Below are positions 18,318 through 26,273 of a stretch of 64,000 bases of DNA, in pieces. The stretch's first letter is position 1. Each line of letters opens with the position of its first letter. The stretch lies in the NCBI GenBank assembly GCA_019116445.1, contig DXBP01000019.1, forward strand, positions 1 to 64,000, written 5' to 3'. The notes beneath the pieces are model-generated. The model did not search any database. It was not told where the DNA came from and worked only from the letters and a program-made list of their open reading frames with translations. This DNA comes from Candidatus Gemmiger excrementigallinarum (GTDB taxonomy: Bacteria; Bacillota; Clostridia; Oscillospirales; Ruminococcaceae). A program made the position numbers and the translations under genes.

Positions 18318-19541
18318 TCAGTCCAGATGGATATGCCGAGGCACGCCGTTGATGTAAATGGGGGTCAGTTCGGCCTGGATCAGCGGGCGGGCATAGCGCT
18401 CAAAGTTCTCGTTGACGTGCATACCGTCTTCGGTGATCCACTCGTCGGGCACCTTCTTTTCAAAGTTGGCAACCTGGGTCACATCCACCATTTCAGTCTT
18501 GATGCGGTACGGCTGATCGCTCAGACGTTTGATGGCGCACATTTTGGCCGTTTCACCACGCATGGCGGCCTCCACGGCGGCGCCGCCCACCTGGTAGGCT
18601 TCGGTAATATCGGTACGGCTGGCCAGATGGCTGGCGCAGCGCTGCAGGGTAGAGAACTCGATGGCACGGGTCTTGCAGCCCAGGCGTACCCGGATCAGTT
18701 CCGCCAGATAGCGGCTGGTGCCGCTGAGGATCGCCTTGTGGCCAAAGGCATCCAGCTGCCCGGCCGTGGATACCAGATCGCACAGGAAGATGCCCTCGGT
18801 GTTCTTGACACCCTCGCTGACGGCGATAATAACATTGTGGCGCTCTTTTTCCAATTCCGCAACGCGGGCCAGGAAGGCTTCCTCGTCAAAGGGACGCTCC
18901 GGCAGCAGGATCAGGTCGGGGCCGATGCAGTCGGGACCGGCAGCCAGGCTGGCGGCAGCGGCCAGCCAACCGGTATGGCGGCCCATGATCTCCGCCACCG
19001 TGACACTGCGCAGATTGTAGACGCTGGAATCGCAGATGACCTCTTTCAGGATTGTGGCAATGTACTTGGCGGCGCTGCCGTAACCGGGGGTGTGGTCGGT
19101 AAGCATCAGATCATTGTCAATGGTCTTGGGAACACCAATGAAGCAGATGTCGCTGCCCATGCGCTTGCCGTAAGCCGACAGCTTGGAGATGGTGTCCATC
19201 GAATCATTGCCGCCAATGTAGAACACCGCACCGATGTCATACCGGGCAAACAACTCGAACAGCTTGTGGTAGGGACGTTCATCCACCGAAGCGTCGGGCA
19301 ATTTGTGGCGGCAGCTGCCCAGGAAGCTGGAAGGGGTGCGCTTGAGCAGCTCAATGTCCATCTTGTCAGAGAAAACGGTGTCCAGGTCCACGATCTTGCC
19401 TTCCAGCACACCTTCGATGCCGTACTGCATCCCGTACACATGGGGGGCGCCGCATGCCTTGGCGGTTTCGTAGACGCCTGCCAGGCTGGAGTTGATTACG
19501 GCAGTCGGCCCGCCGGATTGGCCTACCAATACATTTTTCAT
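18318..19541 (-). CDS. PPi-type 6-phosphofructokinase, copy 2
   Basis: A 407-residue paralog of copy 1, clearly homologous along its full length (shared VGQSGGPT, LLKRTPSS, GGNDSMDTI, PKTIDNDLM, DHTPGYGSAAKYI). GGNDS is at 110-114 and PKTIDND at 138-144, so a pyrophosphate donor is again predicted. No strong Shine-Dalgarno is visible directly before ATG 19541. Both copies keep the catalytic loop, so neither looks like a decayed or purely regulatory copy. It starts about 34 bp before the HAD gene's stop codon region. Confidence 0.85.
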   Translation of the reverse strand: MKNVLVGQSGGPTAVINSSLAGVYETAKACGAPHVYGMQYGIEGVLEGKIVDLDTVFSDKMDIELLKRTPSSFLGSCRHKLPDASVDERPYHKLFELFARYDIGAVFYIGGNDSMDTISKLSAYGKRMGSDICFIGVPKTIDNDLMLTDHTPGYGSAAKYIATILKEVICDSSVYNLRSVTVAEIMGRHTGWLAAAASLAAGPDCIGPDLILLPERPFDEEAFLARVAELEKERHNVIIAVSEGVKNTEGIFLCDLVSTAGQLDAFGHKAILSGTSRYLAELIRVRLGCKTRAIEFSTLQRCASHLASRTDITEAYQVGGAAVEAAMRGETAKMCAIKRLSDQPYRIKTEMVDVTQVANFEKKVPDEWITEDGMHVNENFERYARPLIQAELTPIYINGVPRHIHLD

Positions 19542-19574
19542 CGCATATACCTCTTGTACTATTTATTTTGAATA

Positions 19575-20399
19575 TTACAATACGTATTTTTCAATTGCTT
19601 CCGCCACACCGTCGTGGTTGTTGTCGGCGGTGATCACATCGGCCACCTGTTTGATCTCCTCGGTGGCATTGCCCATAGCGACGCCCAGACCGGCCAGCGC
19701 TACCATCGTGCGGTCGTTGCCGGAATCTCCCACGGCCATCACTTCGCCGCGGGCCAGACCCAGCCGTTCGGCCAGGGCCATCAGGCCGGGGCCTTTGCTT
19801 ACGCCGGGGGCGTTGAGTTCCATGTTGCGCTCGATGCTGGAGGTGATCTCCAGTTCAGGGCAGCCGGCGGCCACCGCTTTCCAGGCACGGTCGCGCACAT
19901 CCTCATTGGGATACAGGATGCTGAATTTCTCGATCTCGTGGGGATGTTCCTTGATCATGCGGTGCATATCGGGCACTTCATTGCGGGTGCTGCGGAAATA
20001 TTCCCGCAGATTTTGGGGAACCATCTCCAGGCTGCTGCGGGCGTTCTCTGTGGTGGTGTAGCTCTGCCCGTTGATGAAGACGCTCAGCATTCCGCCAAAA
20101 AGTTCCAGTATATCAAAGGCGTGTTGGGCCTGGCCGGCATCAAAGGTCATACTGACCAGTCTTTCTCCGGTCAGCAAGTCCACCACCGATGCGCCGTTGG
20201 AGGTCAGGGCGTACCGCACACCGGGAATTTCCAGGAATTCCTTGGGCACGCCGGCTACGGTGCGCCCGGTGGCGGGCAGAACATCCACCCCCTGCTGCAG
20301 GGCAGCCTGGATCGCGGCCAGTGTACGCGGACTGATCTCCTTCTGATCGTTGAAAACCGTTCCGTCCAGATCCAGGGCGATCAGACGAATCTTGCTCAT
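19575..20399 (-). CDS. Cof-type HAD-IIB family phosphatase
   Basis: A 274-residue HAD-superfamily hydrolase of the Cof/YbiV type, acting on sugar phosphates or similar small phospho-metabolites. Motif I is ALDLDGTVF near the N-terminus, and motif IV is VGDSGNDRTM followed by GVAMGNA, typical of the family. ATG 20399 is chosen because GGGGAG lies 8 nt upstream; a non-ATG start 15 bp further up is less likely. It is transcribed from a divergent promoter region shared with the next plus-strand gene. Confidence 0.88.
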   Translation of the reverse strand: MSKIRLIALDLDGTVFNDQKEISPRTLAAIQAALQQGVDVLPATGRTVAGVPKEFLEIPGVRYALTSNGASVVDLLTGERLVSMTFDAGQAQHAFDILELFGGMLSVFINGQSYTTTENARSSLEMVPQNLREYFRSTRNEVPDMHRMIKEHPHEIEKFSILYPNEDVRDRAWKAVAAGCPELEITSSIERNMELNAPGVSKGPGLMALAERLGLARGEVMAVGDSGNDRTMVALAGLGVAMGNATEEIKQVADVITADNNHDGVAEAIEKYVL

Positions 20400-20433
20400 A
20401 CATTTTCTCCCCAATCCTTATAATCCATGTTAA

Positions 20434-20485
20434 ATTTTACCGCAAAACGGGCGGGATTGCAACCTGGCACGTCCTGTGCTACAAT
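20434..20485. promoter_or_regulatory. Divergent promoter pair sharing one palindromic TTGCAA -35 element
   Basis: TTGCAA at 20457-20462 is its own reverse complement. On the plus strand TACAAT lies 17 bp downstream (20480-20485), for the acyltransferase gene. On the minus strand TAAAAT (plus-strand ATTTTA, 20434-20439) lies exactly 17 bp away, for the HAD gene. Both geometries are ideal for a housekeeping sigma factor. Confidence 0.7.
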
Positions 20486-20521
20486 GAATAAACTGTAAAA
20501 TTTCGGAAAGGTCAGGGGAAC

Positions 20522-21262
20522 ATGACCGAAAAACGTCTTTGGCTGCTGGATGTGCTACGGGGCGCGGCACTTTTGAATATGCTGGCCTATCATGCGCTGT
20601 ACGACTGGGTGTATGTGTTCGGGCATACGGGCGGCTGGTACGACATCTGGTCGCCGGGATGCCACGTATGGCAACAGTACATCTGCTGGAGTTTCATCCT
20701 GCTGTCAGGCTACAGTTTTACACTGGCACGCCGCCCGCTGAAAAACGGCCTGCTGGTGGCCGGATGCGCTGTGATCCTTACGGTGGTCACGGCAGGTTTT
20801 CTGCCGTCGGAATCCATCTGGTTCGGCGTGCTGCACCTCAATGCGGCGGCGATACTGCTGAGTTGTCTTCTCCGTCCGCTGCTGGAAAAATGCCCGGCGT
20901 GGGCGGGGCTGGCCGCGTGCGCGGTGCTGTTCGCCCTTACCAACCAGGTGCCGGAAGGCTATCTCGGTTTTGAATCTTTGCGGCTGTGCCCGCTGCCTGC
21001 GGCCTGGTACCGTACCAATCTGTTCTGGCTGGGGCTGCCGGACCTGACAAAATTTTCTTCTGCGGATTATTTCCCGCTGATTCCCTGGCTGTTTTTGTTC
21101 TGGTGCGGGCTGTTTCTGGCCCGGTTGTGGCGTCCCGGGGCGGGCCGTGCCCCGGCGGCTCTGCGCCCGCTGGCCTGCGTGGGACGGCACACGCTGCTTG
21201 TCTATATGCTGCACCAGCCGGTGATCTATGGGGCGCTGTGGCTGTGGCATACGGTATGCTGA
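20522..21262 (+). CDS. DUF1624 / HGSNAT-like membrane acyltransferase
   Basis: A 246-residue membrane protein of the DUF1624 family (heparan-alpha-glucosaminide N-acetyltransferase catalytic domain-like). It starts with LWLLDVLRGAALLNMLAYH, where the conserved Asp and Arg fit the YeiB/HGSNAT superfamily, and has about seven hydrophobic helices ending in RHTLLVYMLHQP. It likely transfers acyl groups to an extracytoplasmic acceptor, which is unknown. RBS AGGGGAA precedes ATG 20522. Promoter TTGCAA-17-TACAAT. Confidence 0.8.
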   Translation: MTEKRLWLLDVLRGAALLNMLAYHALYDWVYVFGHTGGWYDIWSPGCHVWQQYICWSFILLSGYSFTLARRPLKNGLLVAGCAVILTVVTAGFLPSESIWFGVLHLNAAAILLSCLLRPLLEKCPAWAGLAACAVLFALTNQVPEGYLGFESLRLCPLPAAWYRTNLFWLGLPDLTKFSSADYFPLIPWLFLFWCGLFLARLWRPGAGRAPAALRPLACVGRHTLLVYMLHQPVIYGALWLWHTVC

Positions 21263-21333
21263 AGCCGACGCGTGGAAAAGCAGAAAAAATGTTAAAAAAT
21301 TAAAAATTCGGAGCTTCAGACCCCATTTCCCGG

Positions 21334-21363
21334 TTGACATCGGTGGGGGGGGTATAGTATAAT
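21334..21363 (+). promoter_or_regulatory. rpsU promoter
   Basis: Perfect TTGACA (21334-21339), an 18-bp G-rich spacer and perfect TATAAT (21358-21363), 65 bp before the start. This is the most consensus-like promoter in the window. Confidence 0.8.
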
Positions 21364-21427
21364 CTTGTTTACTGGTTAATTGTATTTGACCGGCAAACTC
21401 CTGTCTCAGGTCAAGGGAGGGAAGAAG

Positions 21428-21604
21428 ATGTCGGAGATCCGTGTCAAAGAGGGCGAGTCCCTCGAGAGCGCTCTGCGCCGTTTCAAGCGCAGCACCGCCC
21501 GCAGCGGCGTGTTGGCCGAGGTGCGCAAGCGTGAGGCTTATGAGAAGCCGTCCGTGCGCCGTAAGAAGAAGTCCGAGGCTGCCCGCAAGCGCAAGTTTAA
21601 GTAA
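21428..21604 (+). CDS. rpsU: 30S ribosomal protein S21
   Basis: A 58-residue S21 protein: [20 protein letters not shown], then a basic C-terminal tail ([15 protein letters not shown]). ATG 21428 is preceded by GGGAGGG; an in-frame ATG at 21380 would add 16 atypical residues. It has a consensus promoter in front and a strong terminator behind, so it is expressed largely as a single gene. Confidence 0.96.
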   Translation: MSEIRVKEGESLESALRRFKRSTARSGVLAEVRKREAYEKPSVRRKKKSEAARKRKFK

Positions 21605-21626
21605 GCTAGCTTACAAAGAACGACTG

Positions 21627-21661
21627 TGCAGGCCCGCGTTTTGCGCGGGTCTGCACTTTTT
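21627..21661 (+). terminator. Terminator after rpsU
   Basis: Stem TGCAGGCCCGCG with CGCGGGTCTGCA (loop TTTTG) is followed by CTTTTT. It ends just before yqeG, whose RBS follows at once; read-through could supply yqeG. Confidence 0.85.
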
Positions 21662-21678
21662 GTATAAGGAGCTGTACC

Positions 21679-22188
21679 ATGATCCTGACCCCGGAATATA
21701 TCTTTCGCAACGTGGAAGCCATCCGCCCGGAGTTTCTGGCCCGGCACGGCATCAAGGCGCTGGTGCTGGATGTTGACAATACGCTGACCGGCGACGGCAG
21801 CCAGGTGCTGGATGACAGCGTAAAAGCCTGGCTGCAGGAGATGCGGGCGGCGGGTATCAGCCTGACCATTGTTTCCAATAATACGGCCAAACGGGTGCGC
21901 CCTTTTGCCGAGCGCATTGGTCTGGACTGGGTGTCCATGGCCTGCAAGCCGCTGCCGCTGGGGCTGATGGCAGCCCGCCGCCGGCTGGGGGTGACCAAAC
22001 CCCAGATGGCCATGGTAGGGGACCAGATTTATGCCGACCGGATGGCGGCCGGTCTGTACGGGATTCCCTGTCTGTTTCTGCTGCCCCGTACCCCTCACGA
22101 CAAAGCCGGCAGCGTAAAATTCAAACGCAAGTTTGAACCCCATTGGATCAACCGTTATTTCCGGAAAGGCGGCAAACTGTATGAGTGA
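21679..22188 (+). CDS. yqeG: YqeG family HAD-IIIA phosphatase
   Basis: A 169-residue HAD phosphatase of the YqeG family. The nucleophile and acid/base Asp are D31 and D33 in VLDVDNTLTG, motif II is IVSNNT and the C-terminal motif is MVGDQIYADRMAA. Its natural substrate is not known to me. RBS AAGGAGC precedes ATG 21679. The next gene's ATG lies inside its last codons (8-bp overlap), so expression is coupled. Confidence 0.88.
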   Translation: MILTPEYIFRNVEAIRPEFLARHGIKALVLDVDNTLTGDGSQVLDDSVKAWLQEMRAAGISLTIVSNNTAKRVRPFAERIGLDWVSMACKPLPLGLMAARRRLGVTKPQMAMVGDQIYADRMAAGLYGIPCLFLLPRTPHDKAGSVKFKRKFEPHWINRYFRKGGKLYE

Positions 22189-23041
22189 AACACCGCGTTT
22201 TGGTTCGGCGGGCCTGTCGGACAGCTATCCCGGCAAGACTTTTGACCCCGAGGGCATCGCGTCCTATACGGCAGGCTTTGGCCTGACGGCTTTTGAATAC
22301 CAGTGCGGCCGCGGTGTGCGGCTGGCGCTGGACAAGGCAGCTGCCCTGGGCAAAGCCTGTTCGGCGCGGGACATTGCGCTGTCGGTACACGCGCCCTACT
22401 ATATCAGTATGTCCAGTCTGGAAGAGGAAAAGCGGCTGCACAGCATCGACTATCTGCTGCAGAGCTGCGCCCTTGTCAAAGCCCTGGGCGGGCGTCGGGT
22501 GATCTTCCATACCGGTTCCTGCGGCAAGCAAAGCCGGGAAGAGGCGCTGGAAAAAGCCCTGGACACCATGCGCCGGGCGGTGAAGGCCTGTGATGAGGCA
22601 GGATTCGAGGACTGCATCCTTTGCCCCGAAACCATGGGCAAGGTGAACCAGCTGGGCACGCTGGACGAGGTGCTGGCGCTGTGCCAGGTGGATGAACGCA
22701 TCACGCCCTGTATCGACTTCGGGCACCTGTATGCGCGCAGCCAGGGCATCCAGTTTGCCGAAACCACAGCACAAGAGGATTATGCCGCGCTGCTGGACAA
22801 ACTGCAGATCCTGGGCCCTGAGCGGGCAGCACATTTCCATGCCCATTTTTCCCGCATTGCTTACACCAAGGGCGGCGAGAAGTGCCACCTGACCTTTGCC
22901 GATACCGAGTTCGGCCCGCCCCATGCGCCTTTGCTTACGCTGCTGAAGGCCCGGGGGCTGGCGCCCACCATCATCTGCGAATCGGCAGGCACCCAGGCCG
23001 AGGACGCACGGACATTGTCCCGGGTTTATGCGGCGCTGTGA
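22181..23041 (+). CDS. Nfo-like TIM-barrel protein (AP endonuclease family 2)
   Basis: A 286-residue TIM-barrel protein related to endonuclease IV, which cleaves DNA at abasic sites. Most zinc ligands of that family are in place: H70 (LSVHAPY), H110 (IFHTGS), E150 (LCPETMGK), D179 and H182 (CIDFGHLYA), the HFHAHF segment at 218-223 and E267 (IICESAG). ATG 22181 overlaps the yqeG stop, with GGAAAGGCGGC before it; a start at 22133 would overlap further without an RBS. It may be a DNA-repair nuclease or a sugar-isomerase-like relative. Confidence 0.75.
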   Translation: MSETPRFGSAGLSDSYPGKTFDPEGIASYTAGFGLTAFEYQCGRGVRLALDKAAALGKACSARDIALSVHAPYYISMSSLEEEKRLHSIDYLLQSCALVKALGGRRVIFHTGSCGKQSREEALEKALDTMRRAVKACDEAGFEDCILCPETMGKVNQLGTLDEVLALCQVDERITPCIDFGHLYARSQGIQFAETTAQEDYAALLDKLQILGPERAAHFHAHFSRIAYTKGGEKCHLTFADTEFGPPHAPLLTLLKARGLAPTIICESAGTQAEDARTLSRVYAAL

Positions 23042-23094
23042 GGGCAGCAACGCAAAAAAATCGAGAAAAGGCCCCAAAAAAAGCAGTACGGGTC

Positions 23095-23123
23095 TTGCAA
23101 AAACACGCAGTATCCTGTAAAAT
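23095..23123 (+). promoter_or_regulatory. efp promoter
   Basis: TTGCAA (23095-23100), 17 bp, TAAAAT (23118-23123); 46 bp before the efp start. Confidence 0.7.
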
Positions 23124-23168
23124 AGATACAGCTATGTAGTACCATTCTATTATTGGAGGAATTTTTAT

Positions 23169-23729
23169 ATGATTTCTGCAGGCGAATTCCGCAACGGCGT
23201 CACCTTTGAACAGGACGGCCAGGTCCTTCAGGTCGTTGAGTTCCAGCACGTCAAGCCCGGCAAGGGCGCTGCTTTCGTGCGCACCAAGACCAAGAATGTC
23301 ATCACCGGTTCTGTGGTTGAAACCAGCTACAACCCCACCGCCAAGTTCCCGCAGGCGTTTATCGAGCGCAAAGAGGTCACCTACTCCTACGAGGACGGCG
23401 GCCTGTACCACTTCATGGATGTTGAAACCTACGACGATATCCCCGTCAGCGCTTCCGACGTGCCCGAGAACTTCAAGTTCTGCAAAGAGAACGACACCTG
23501 CAAGCTGCTGAGCTACAAGGGCAAGGTGTTCAGCGTGGAAATCCCCAACTTTGTTGAGCTGGAGATCACCGCCACCGAGCCGGGCATCAAGGGCAACACT
23601 GCCACCAACACCCTGAAGCCCGCCACCGTGGAGACCGGCGCCGAGATCCGTGTGCCGCTGTTCATCAACGAGGGCGACAAGGTCCGCATTGATACCCGCA
23701 CCGGCGAGTATATGGAGCGCGTCAACTGA
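23169..23729 (+). CDS. efp: Elongation factor P
   Basis: A 186-residue EF-P, which rescues ribosomes stalled at polyproline. The KOW-like N-terminal domain has the modifiable Lys in the loop [14 protein letters not shown]. Two OB domains follow, with the usual C-terminal [12 protein letters not shown]...[20 protein letters not shown] pattern (shortened here). RBS GGAGGAA precedes ATG 23169. No modification enzyme is adjacent. A terminator follows. Confidence 0.97.
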   Translation: MISAGEFRNGVTFEQDGQVLQVVEFQHVKPGKGAAFVRTKTKNVITGSVVETSYNPTAKFPQAFIERKEVTYSYEDGGLYHFMDVETYDDIPVSASDVPENFKFCKENDTCKLLSYKGKVFSVEIPNFVELEITATEPGIKGNTATNTLKPATVETGAEIRVPLFINEGDKVRIDTRTGEYMERVN

Positions 23730-23736
23730 TTTTTCT

Positions 23737-23772
23737 GCCGGGCAAGGCATACCGCCGCGCCCGGCTTTTTTT
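23737..23772 (+). terminator. Terminator after efp
   Basis: GCCGGGC (23737-23743) pairs with GCCCGGC (23759-23765), followed by seven T. Confidence 0.85.
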
Positions 23773-23799
23773 GACACAACCAAACGGAGGAAATGCAGT

Positions 23800-24231
23800 A
23801 TGGCTATGGATCTGAATGCAAAAGCCGCCTACATCCGCGGCCTGATGACCGGTATGGAATTTGATCCCGCATCCAAGAACGGCAAGGTCATTGCCGCCAT
23901 GATGGATCTGCTGGAGGAGATGGCCGCCACCGTGACCGAGCACGACAACGCGCTGGATCAGGTCTACGATGAGCTGGAAACCCTCGATCAGGATCTTGAC
24001 GACGTGGTGGCCGACCTGTACGGCGACGACGAAGAAGAGGACGAAGAGGAAGGGGAGGACCTCTACGAGGTGACCTGCCCCAACTGCGGCGCTGTTTCCA
24101 CTGTGGATGAGGAAACGCTGCTGGATCAGGAGTCCGAACTGGTTTGCCCCAACTGCGGTGCTGCCTTTGACATCGAACTGGAAGGCACCGAGGAGGAAGC
24201 CCCTGAGGAAACCGACCATCAGGATCAGTAA
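23800..24231 (+). CDS. CD1247-like zinc-ribbon protein
   Basis: A 143-residue acidic protein. The N-terminal 75 residues form a predicted helical/coiled-coil domain (AAYIRGLMTGMEFDP...) of the type called CD1247 N-terminal domain in Clostridia. An Asp/Glu-rich linker follows, then a zinc ribbon with two CPNCGA knuckles about 35 residues apart. It may bind nucleic acid or a protein partner; function unknown. ATG 23800 is spaced correctly behind GGAGG (23786-23790). It lies between the efp terminator and its own strong terminator. Confidence 0.75.
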   Translation: MAMDLNAKAAYIRGLMTGMEFDPASKNGKVIAAMMDLLEEMAATVTEHDNALDQVYDELETLDQDLDDVVADLYGDDEEEDEEEGEDLYEVTCPNCGAVSTVDEETLLDQESELVCPNCGAAFDIELEGTEEEAPEETDHQDQ

Positions 24232-24248
24232 TTCCGGATAAAACACGA

Positions 24249-24281
24249 CCGCCCCGGCAGGCAGCTGCCGGGGCGGTTTTT
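24249..24281 (+). terminator. Terminator between convergent genes
   Basis: Perfect 11-bp stem CCGCCCCGGCA/TGCCGGGGCGG with loop GGCAGC and then TTTTT. The following minus-strand gene ends at 24280, so it overlaps the tail of that gene's stop. Confidence 0.9.
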
Positions 24282-25497
24282 ATGTTTGCAGCATGTAGAC
24301 GGCGCCATACAGGTTGAACAGAATCGCAGCGCCGCATAGCGTCCAGGCTCCGGTACGGGGTTGCCAGTCCGGCCGGGACAAAAACCACAACAAAACCCAG
24401 GGGAAAAGATCCACCAGGTACCGGGTACCGAATTGCCAGCCGCCCAGTGTGCGGTGCATACAGGTGGCAAGGGTGAGCAGCAGGCAGATCCCTGCAATCA
24501 ACCATCCGCGGCTGGGCAGCGGCGGCAGATAGGTCTGCGGCTCCCGGCGGCAAAGAACCGCACCCCCTCGCAGAACGCCCAACAGAAAGAGTGGGTTGGC
24601 TACGAAAAACAGGAAACCGTTGAACACTTCAAAGTGCAGCTGCAGGGTACTGTCCAGCGTGACGGGGCGCAGCAGGTTGACCAGATTTCCGGCCAGATAG
24701 GCAAAGGAAAACTGCCCGTCGGCCGCGCGGGTGAATTCCGGCAGATAGTTGTGCCCGAATTCCAGCGGATTGCCGAAGCGGGCCAGATTGTAACCCGTCA
24801 TGCACGCTGCGGCCAGGGCAGCCGGCAACAGGGCGGGCAATAGCTTTTTCCAGCAACCTGCCCGGGCATAGGACCAAGCCATCCGGGCCAGCCAGCCCGC
24901 CAGCAGCACGGCGTAGAAGGGGCGGCAGCCCACAGCCAGAGCCATGCACAGCGAGGCCAGGACCGTGGAGAGGGCGGCATCCCTTTGGGCAAAAAACAGC
25001 CCCCACAGCGCCAGGCACAACCCCAGTATCTGGGCGGTAAACCAGACGCCGCCGCTGGTGGAAAGCCAGAAAGCATTGGAACCCAGACTGACAAACAACG
25101 TCAGGCAGGAAGCTGCAGCAGGGGCGAACCCTGCCCGGGCGCAGCAAAGATAGCAGCCGCAGGCGGATACCAGCGCCAGCAGGGCTATGGCCAGGTTGGA
25201 AGGCACAGCGGCGGCGCTGCCGCAAAACAGCACCCAGGGCAGCATCCAGAGTGCCGGCACCGGCGGGAAAGAGTGATAATAGCGCCCCTGATAGATCGCC
25301 AGTTCCAGCCAGGGATAGTTCTCTCCGCCGGCGATGTAGTTGCGCCCGGCCAGCCAGTTTTCGGCCTGGAGGGCGTAGCTGTCGTAAGGGTTGGCACTCA
25401 GCAGAGTACCGCCTGCCAAGGAATGGTACAGCAACAGCGCCAGTGCCAGGCAGACAAGAATGCCGCCCAATGCGGCGGCGTGGTCCCGGCTTCTCAT
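24280..25497 (-). CDS. Polytopic membrane protein, GT-C-like, end of the polysaccharide cluster
   Basis: A 405-residue protein with about ten hydrophobic helices. An acidic/aromatic first loop (NPYDSYALQAENWLAG) and WLELAIYQGRYYHSFPP are typical of GT-C/ArnT-like sugar transferases, though no family signature is decisive. The start is ATG 25497 behind GGGAG. It is separated from the upstream 96-residue gene by a strong terminator, so it may have separate expression. Its position at the end of a glycan cluster suggests modification of an exported polymer. Confidence 0.6.
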   Translation of the reverse strand: MRSRDHAAALGGILVCLALALLLYHSLAGGTLLSANPYDSYALQAENWLAGRNYIAGGENYPWLELAIYQGRYYHSFPPVPALWMLPWVLFCGSAAAVPSNLAIALLALVSACGCYLCCARAGFAPAAASCLTLFVSLGSNAFWLSTSGGVWFTAQILGLCLALWGLFFAQRDAALSTVLASLCMALAVGCRPFYAVLLAGWLARMAWSYARAGCWKKLLPALLPAALAAACMTGYNLARFGNPLEFGHNYLPEFTRAADGQFSFAYLAGNLVNLLRPVTLDSTLQLHFEVFNGFLFFVANPLFLLGVLRGGAVLCRREPQTYLPPLPSRGWLIAGICLLLTLATCMHRTLGGWQFGTRYLVDLFPWVLLWFLSRPDWQPRTGAWTLCGAAILFNLYGAVYMLQT

Positions 25498-25521
25498 GAA
25501 ATCACTCCCAGGGGAAGAATC

Positions 25522-25555
25522 AAAAAAATCCCGGTAGAAACTACCGGGAATTTTT
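25522..25555. terminator. Bidirectional terminator
   Basis: TCCCGGTAG (25529-25537) and CTACCGGGA (25541-25549) form a perfect 9-bp stem with an AAA loop, with seven A on the left and five T on the right. It terminates the 96-residue gene on the minus strand. Confidence 0.88.
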
Positions 25556-25563
25556 GGTCTGTG

Positions 25564-25854
25564 TTACTTTTTCTGCTGCAGTACACCCTGCAGCATGATG
25601 TCGCCGAAAGACAGCGCATTGAACAGACCCACGCGGTTGGCCTGGCGAACAATGCGTTCCGGCAGCGGCTTGGAATCATCGGTGGAAAGCAGCACCAGGT
25701 GAACCTTGTCGGCCACGTCCACACCGTTTTCCTTGCGGTTGCTCAGCACCTGCAGGTAGACCACGTACGGATCGGTCATGGAACCATAGTAGATGTCATT
25801 GCCGCAGCGCACCAGCGGGCGGCCTTTATAGGTCAGTTTCGGAGTATATGCCAT
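25564..25854 (-). CDS. Unrecognised 96-residue protein
   Basis: A small soluble protein I do not recognise. It is mixed alpha/beta in appearance, with no signal peptide or Cys motif: YKGRPLVRCGNDIYYGSMTD, a predicted strand KVHLVLLSTDD and a helical C-terminus ending in QQKK. It is a single-gene unit: a consensus promoter (25890-25918) lies 36 bp upstream and a perfect terminator lies 9 bp downstream. That arrangement suggests solid expression and a real gene. It interrupts the surrounding glycan genes without resembling them. Confidence 0.75.
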   Translation of the reverse strand: MAYTPKLTYKGRPLVRCGNDIYYGSMTDPYVVYLQVLSNRKENGVDVADKVHLVLLSTDDSKPLPERIVRQANRVGLFNALSFGDIMLQGVLQQKK

Positions 25855-25889
25855 GGCAGAAACCTTCTTTCGCGTTTATTTAGTATACA

Positions 25890-25918
25890 ATTATACCACA
25901 ATCAGGTGTATATTACAA
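25890..25918 (-). promoter_or_regulatory. Promoter of the 96-residue protein gene
   Basis: Minus strand: TTGTAA (25913-25918), 17 bp, TATAAT (25890-25895). The -35 element overlaps the stop codon of the DUF2304 gene. Confidence 0.75.
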
Positions 25919-26272
25919 ATCCAATTTGTCGCGTTCCACCTGTTCCTGGTTCAGGGCGACCTGCTCAGTGAGGATACGTACCTTGCTGTCCAGCTGGCTC
26001 AGACGGATGGACATGAAGAATTGTTTGGCCAGCAACAGGAAGATGATGACGATGTAGACAAAGTTGATGGGACTCATGAAGCCCAGCAGGTCGGCAGCCC
26101 AGTAGGCAATACCGGGGAAAATCGCCAGAATCAGCAGTGCGGCGCTGAAGGCCAGCCAGAAGATCGTATCCTCGATCTGGACTTTGGCCAGCCGCACGCG
26201 CCGCAGAATAAAGCCTGCGGTGAACAGGCTGCCCACGATCAGGCAGACACGAATGATCGTTTGATCGAACAT
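25913..26272 (-). CDS. DUF2304 membrane protein
   Basis: A 119-residue membrane protein of DUF2304, often found next to GT2 glycosyltransferases of polyprenyl-sugar type. It has three hydrophobic helices and a C-terminal coiled coil (IRLSQLDSKVRILTEQVALN). Its ATG lies 1 bp after the stop of the upstream GT2 gene, so translation is probably coupled, and it likely forms a functional pair with that enzyme. Confidence 0.85.
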   Translation of the reverse strand: MFDQTIIRVCLIVGSLFTAGFILRRVRLAKVQIEDTIFWLAFSAALLILAIFPGIAYWAADLLGFMSPINFVYIVIIFLLLAKQFFMSIRLSQLDSKVRILTEQVALNQEQVERDKLDL

Positions 26273-26273
26273 A

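Noticed and set aside
21601..21614. Perfect 14-bp palindrome GTAAGCTAGCTTAC at the rpsU stop codon
   Set aside because: It overlaps the stop codon and lies before the true terminator. Without a T tract or a second copy it is probably chance or a minor stabilising element.
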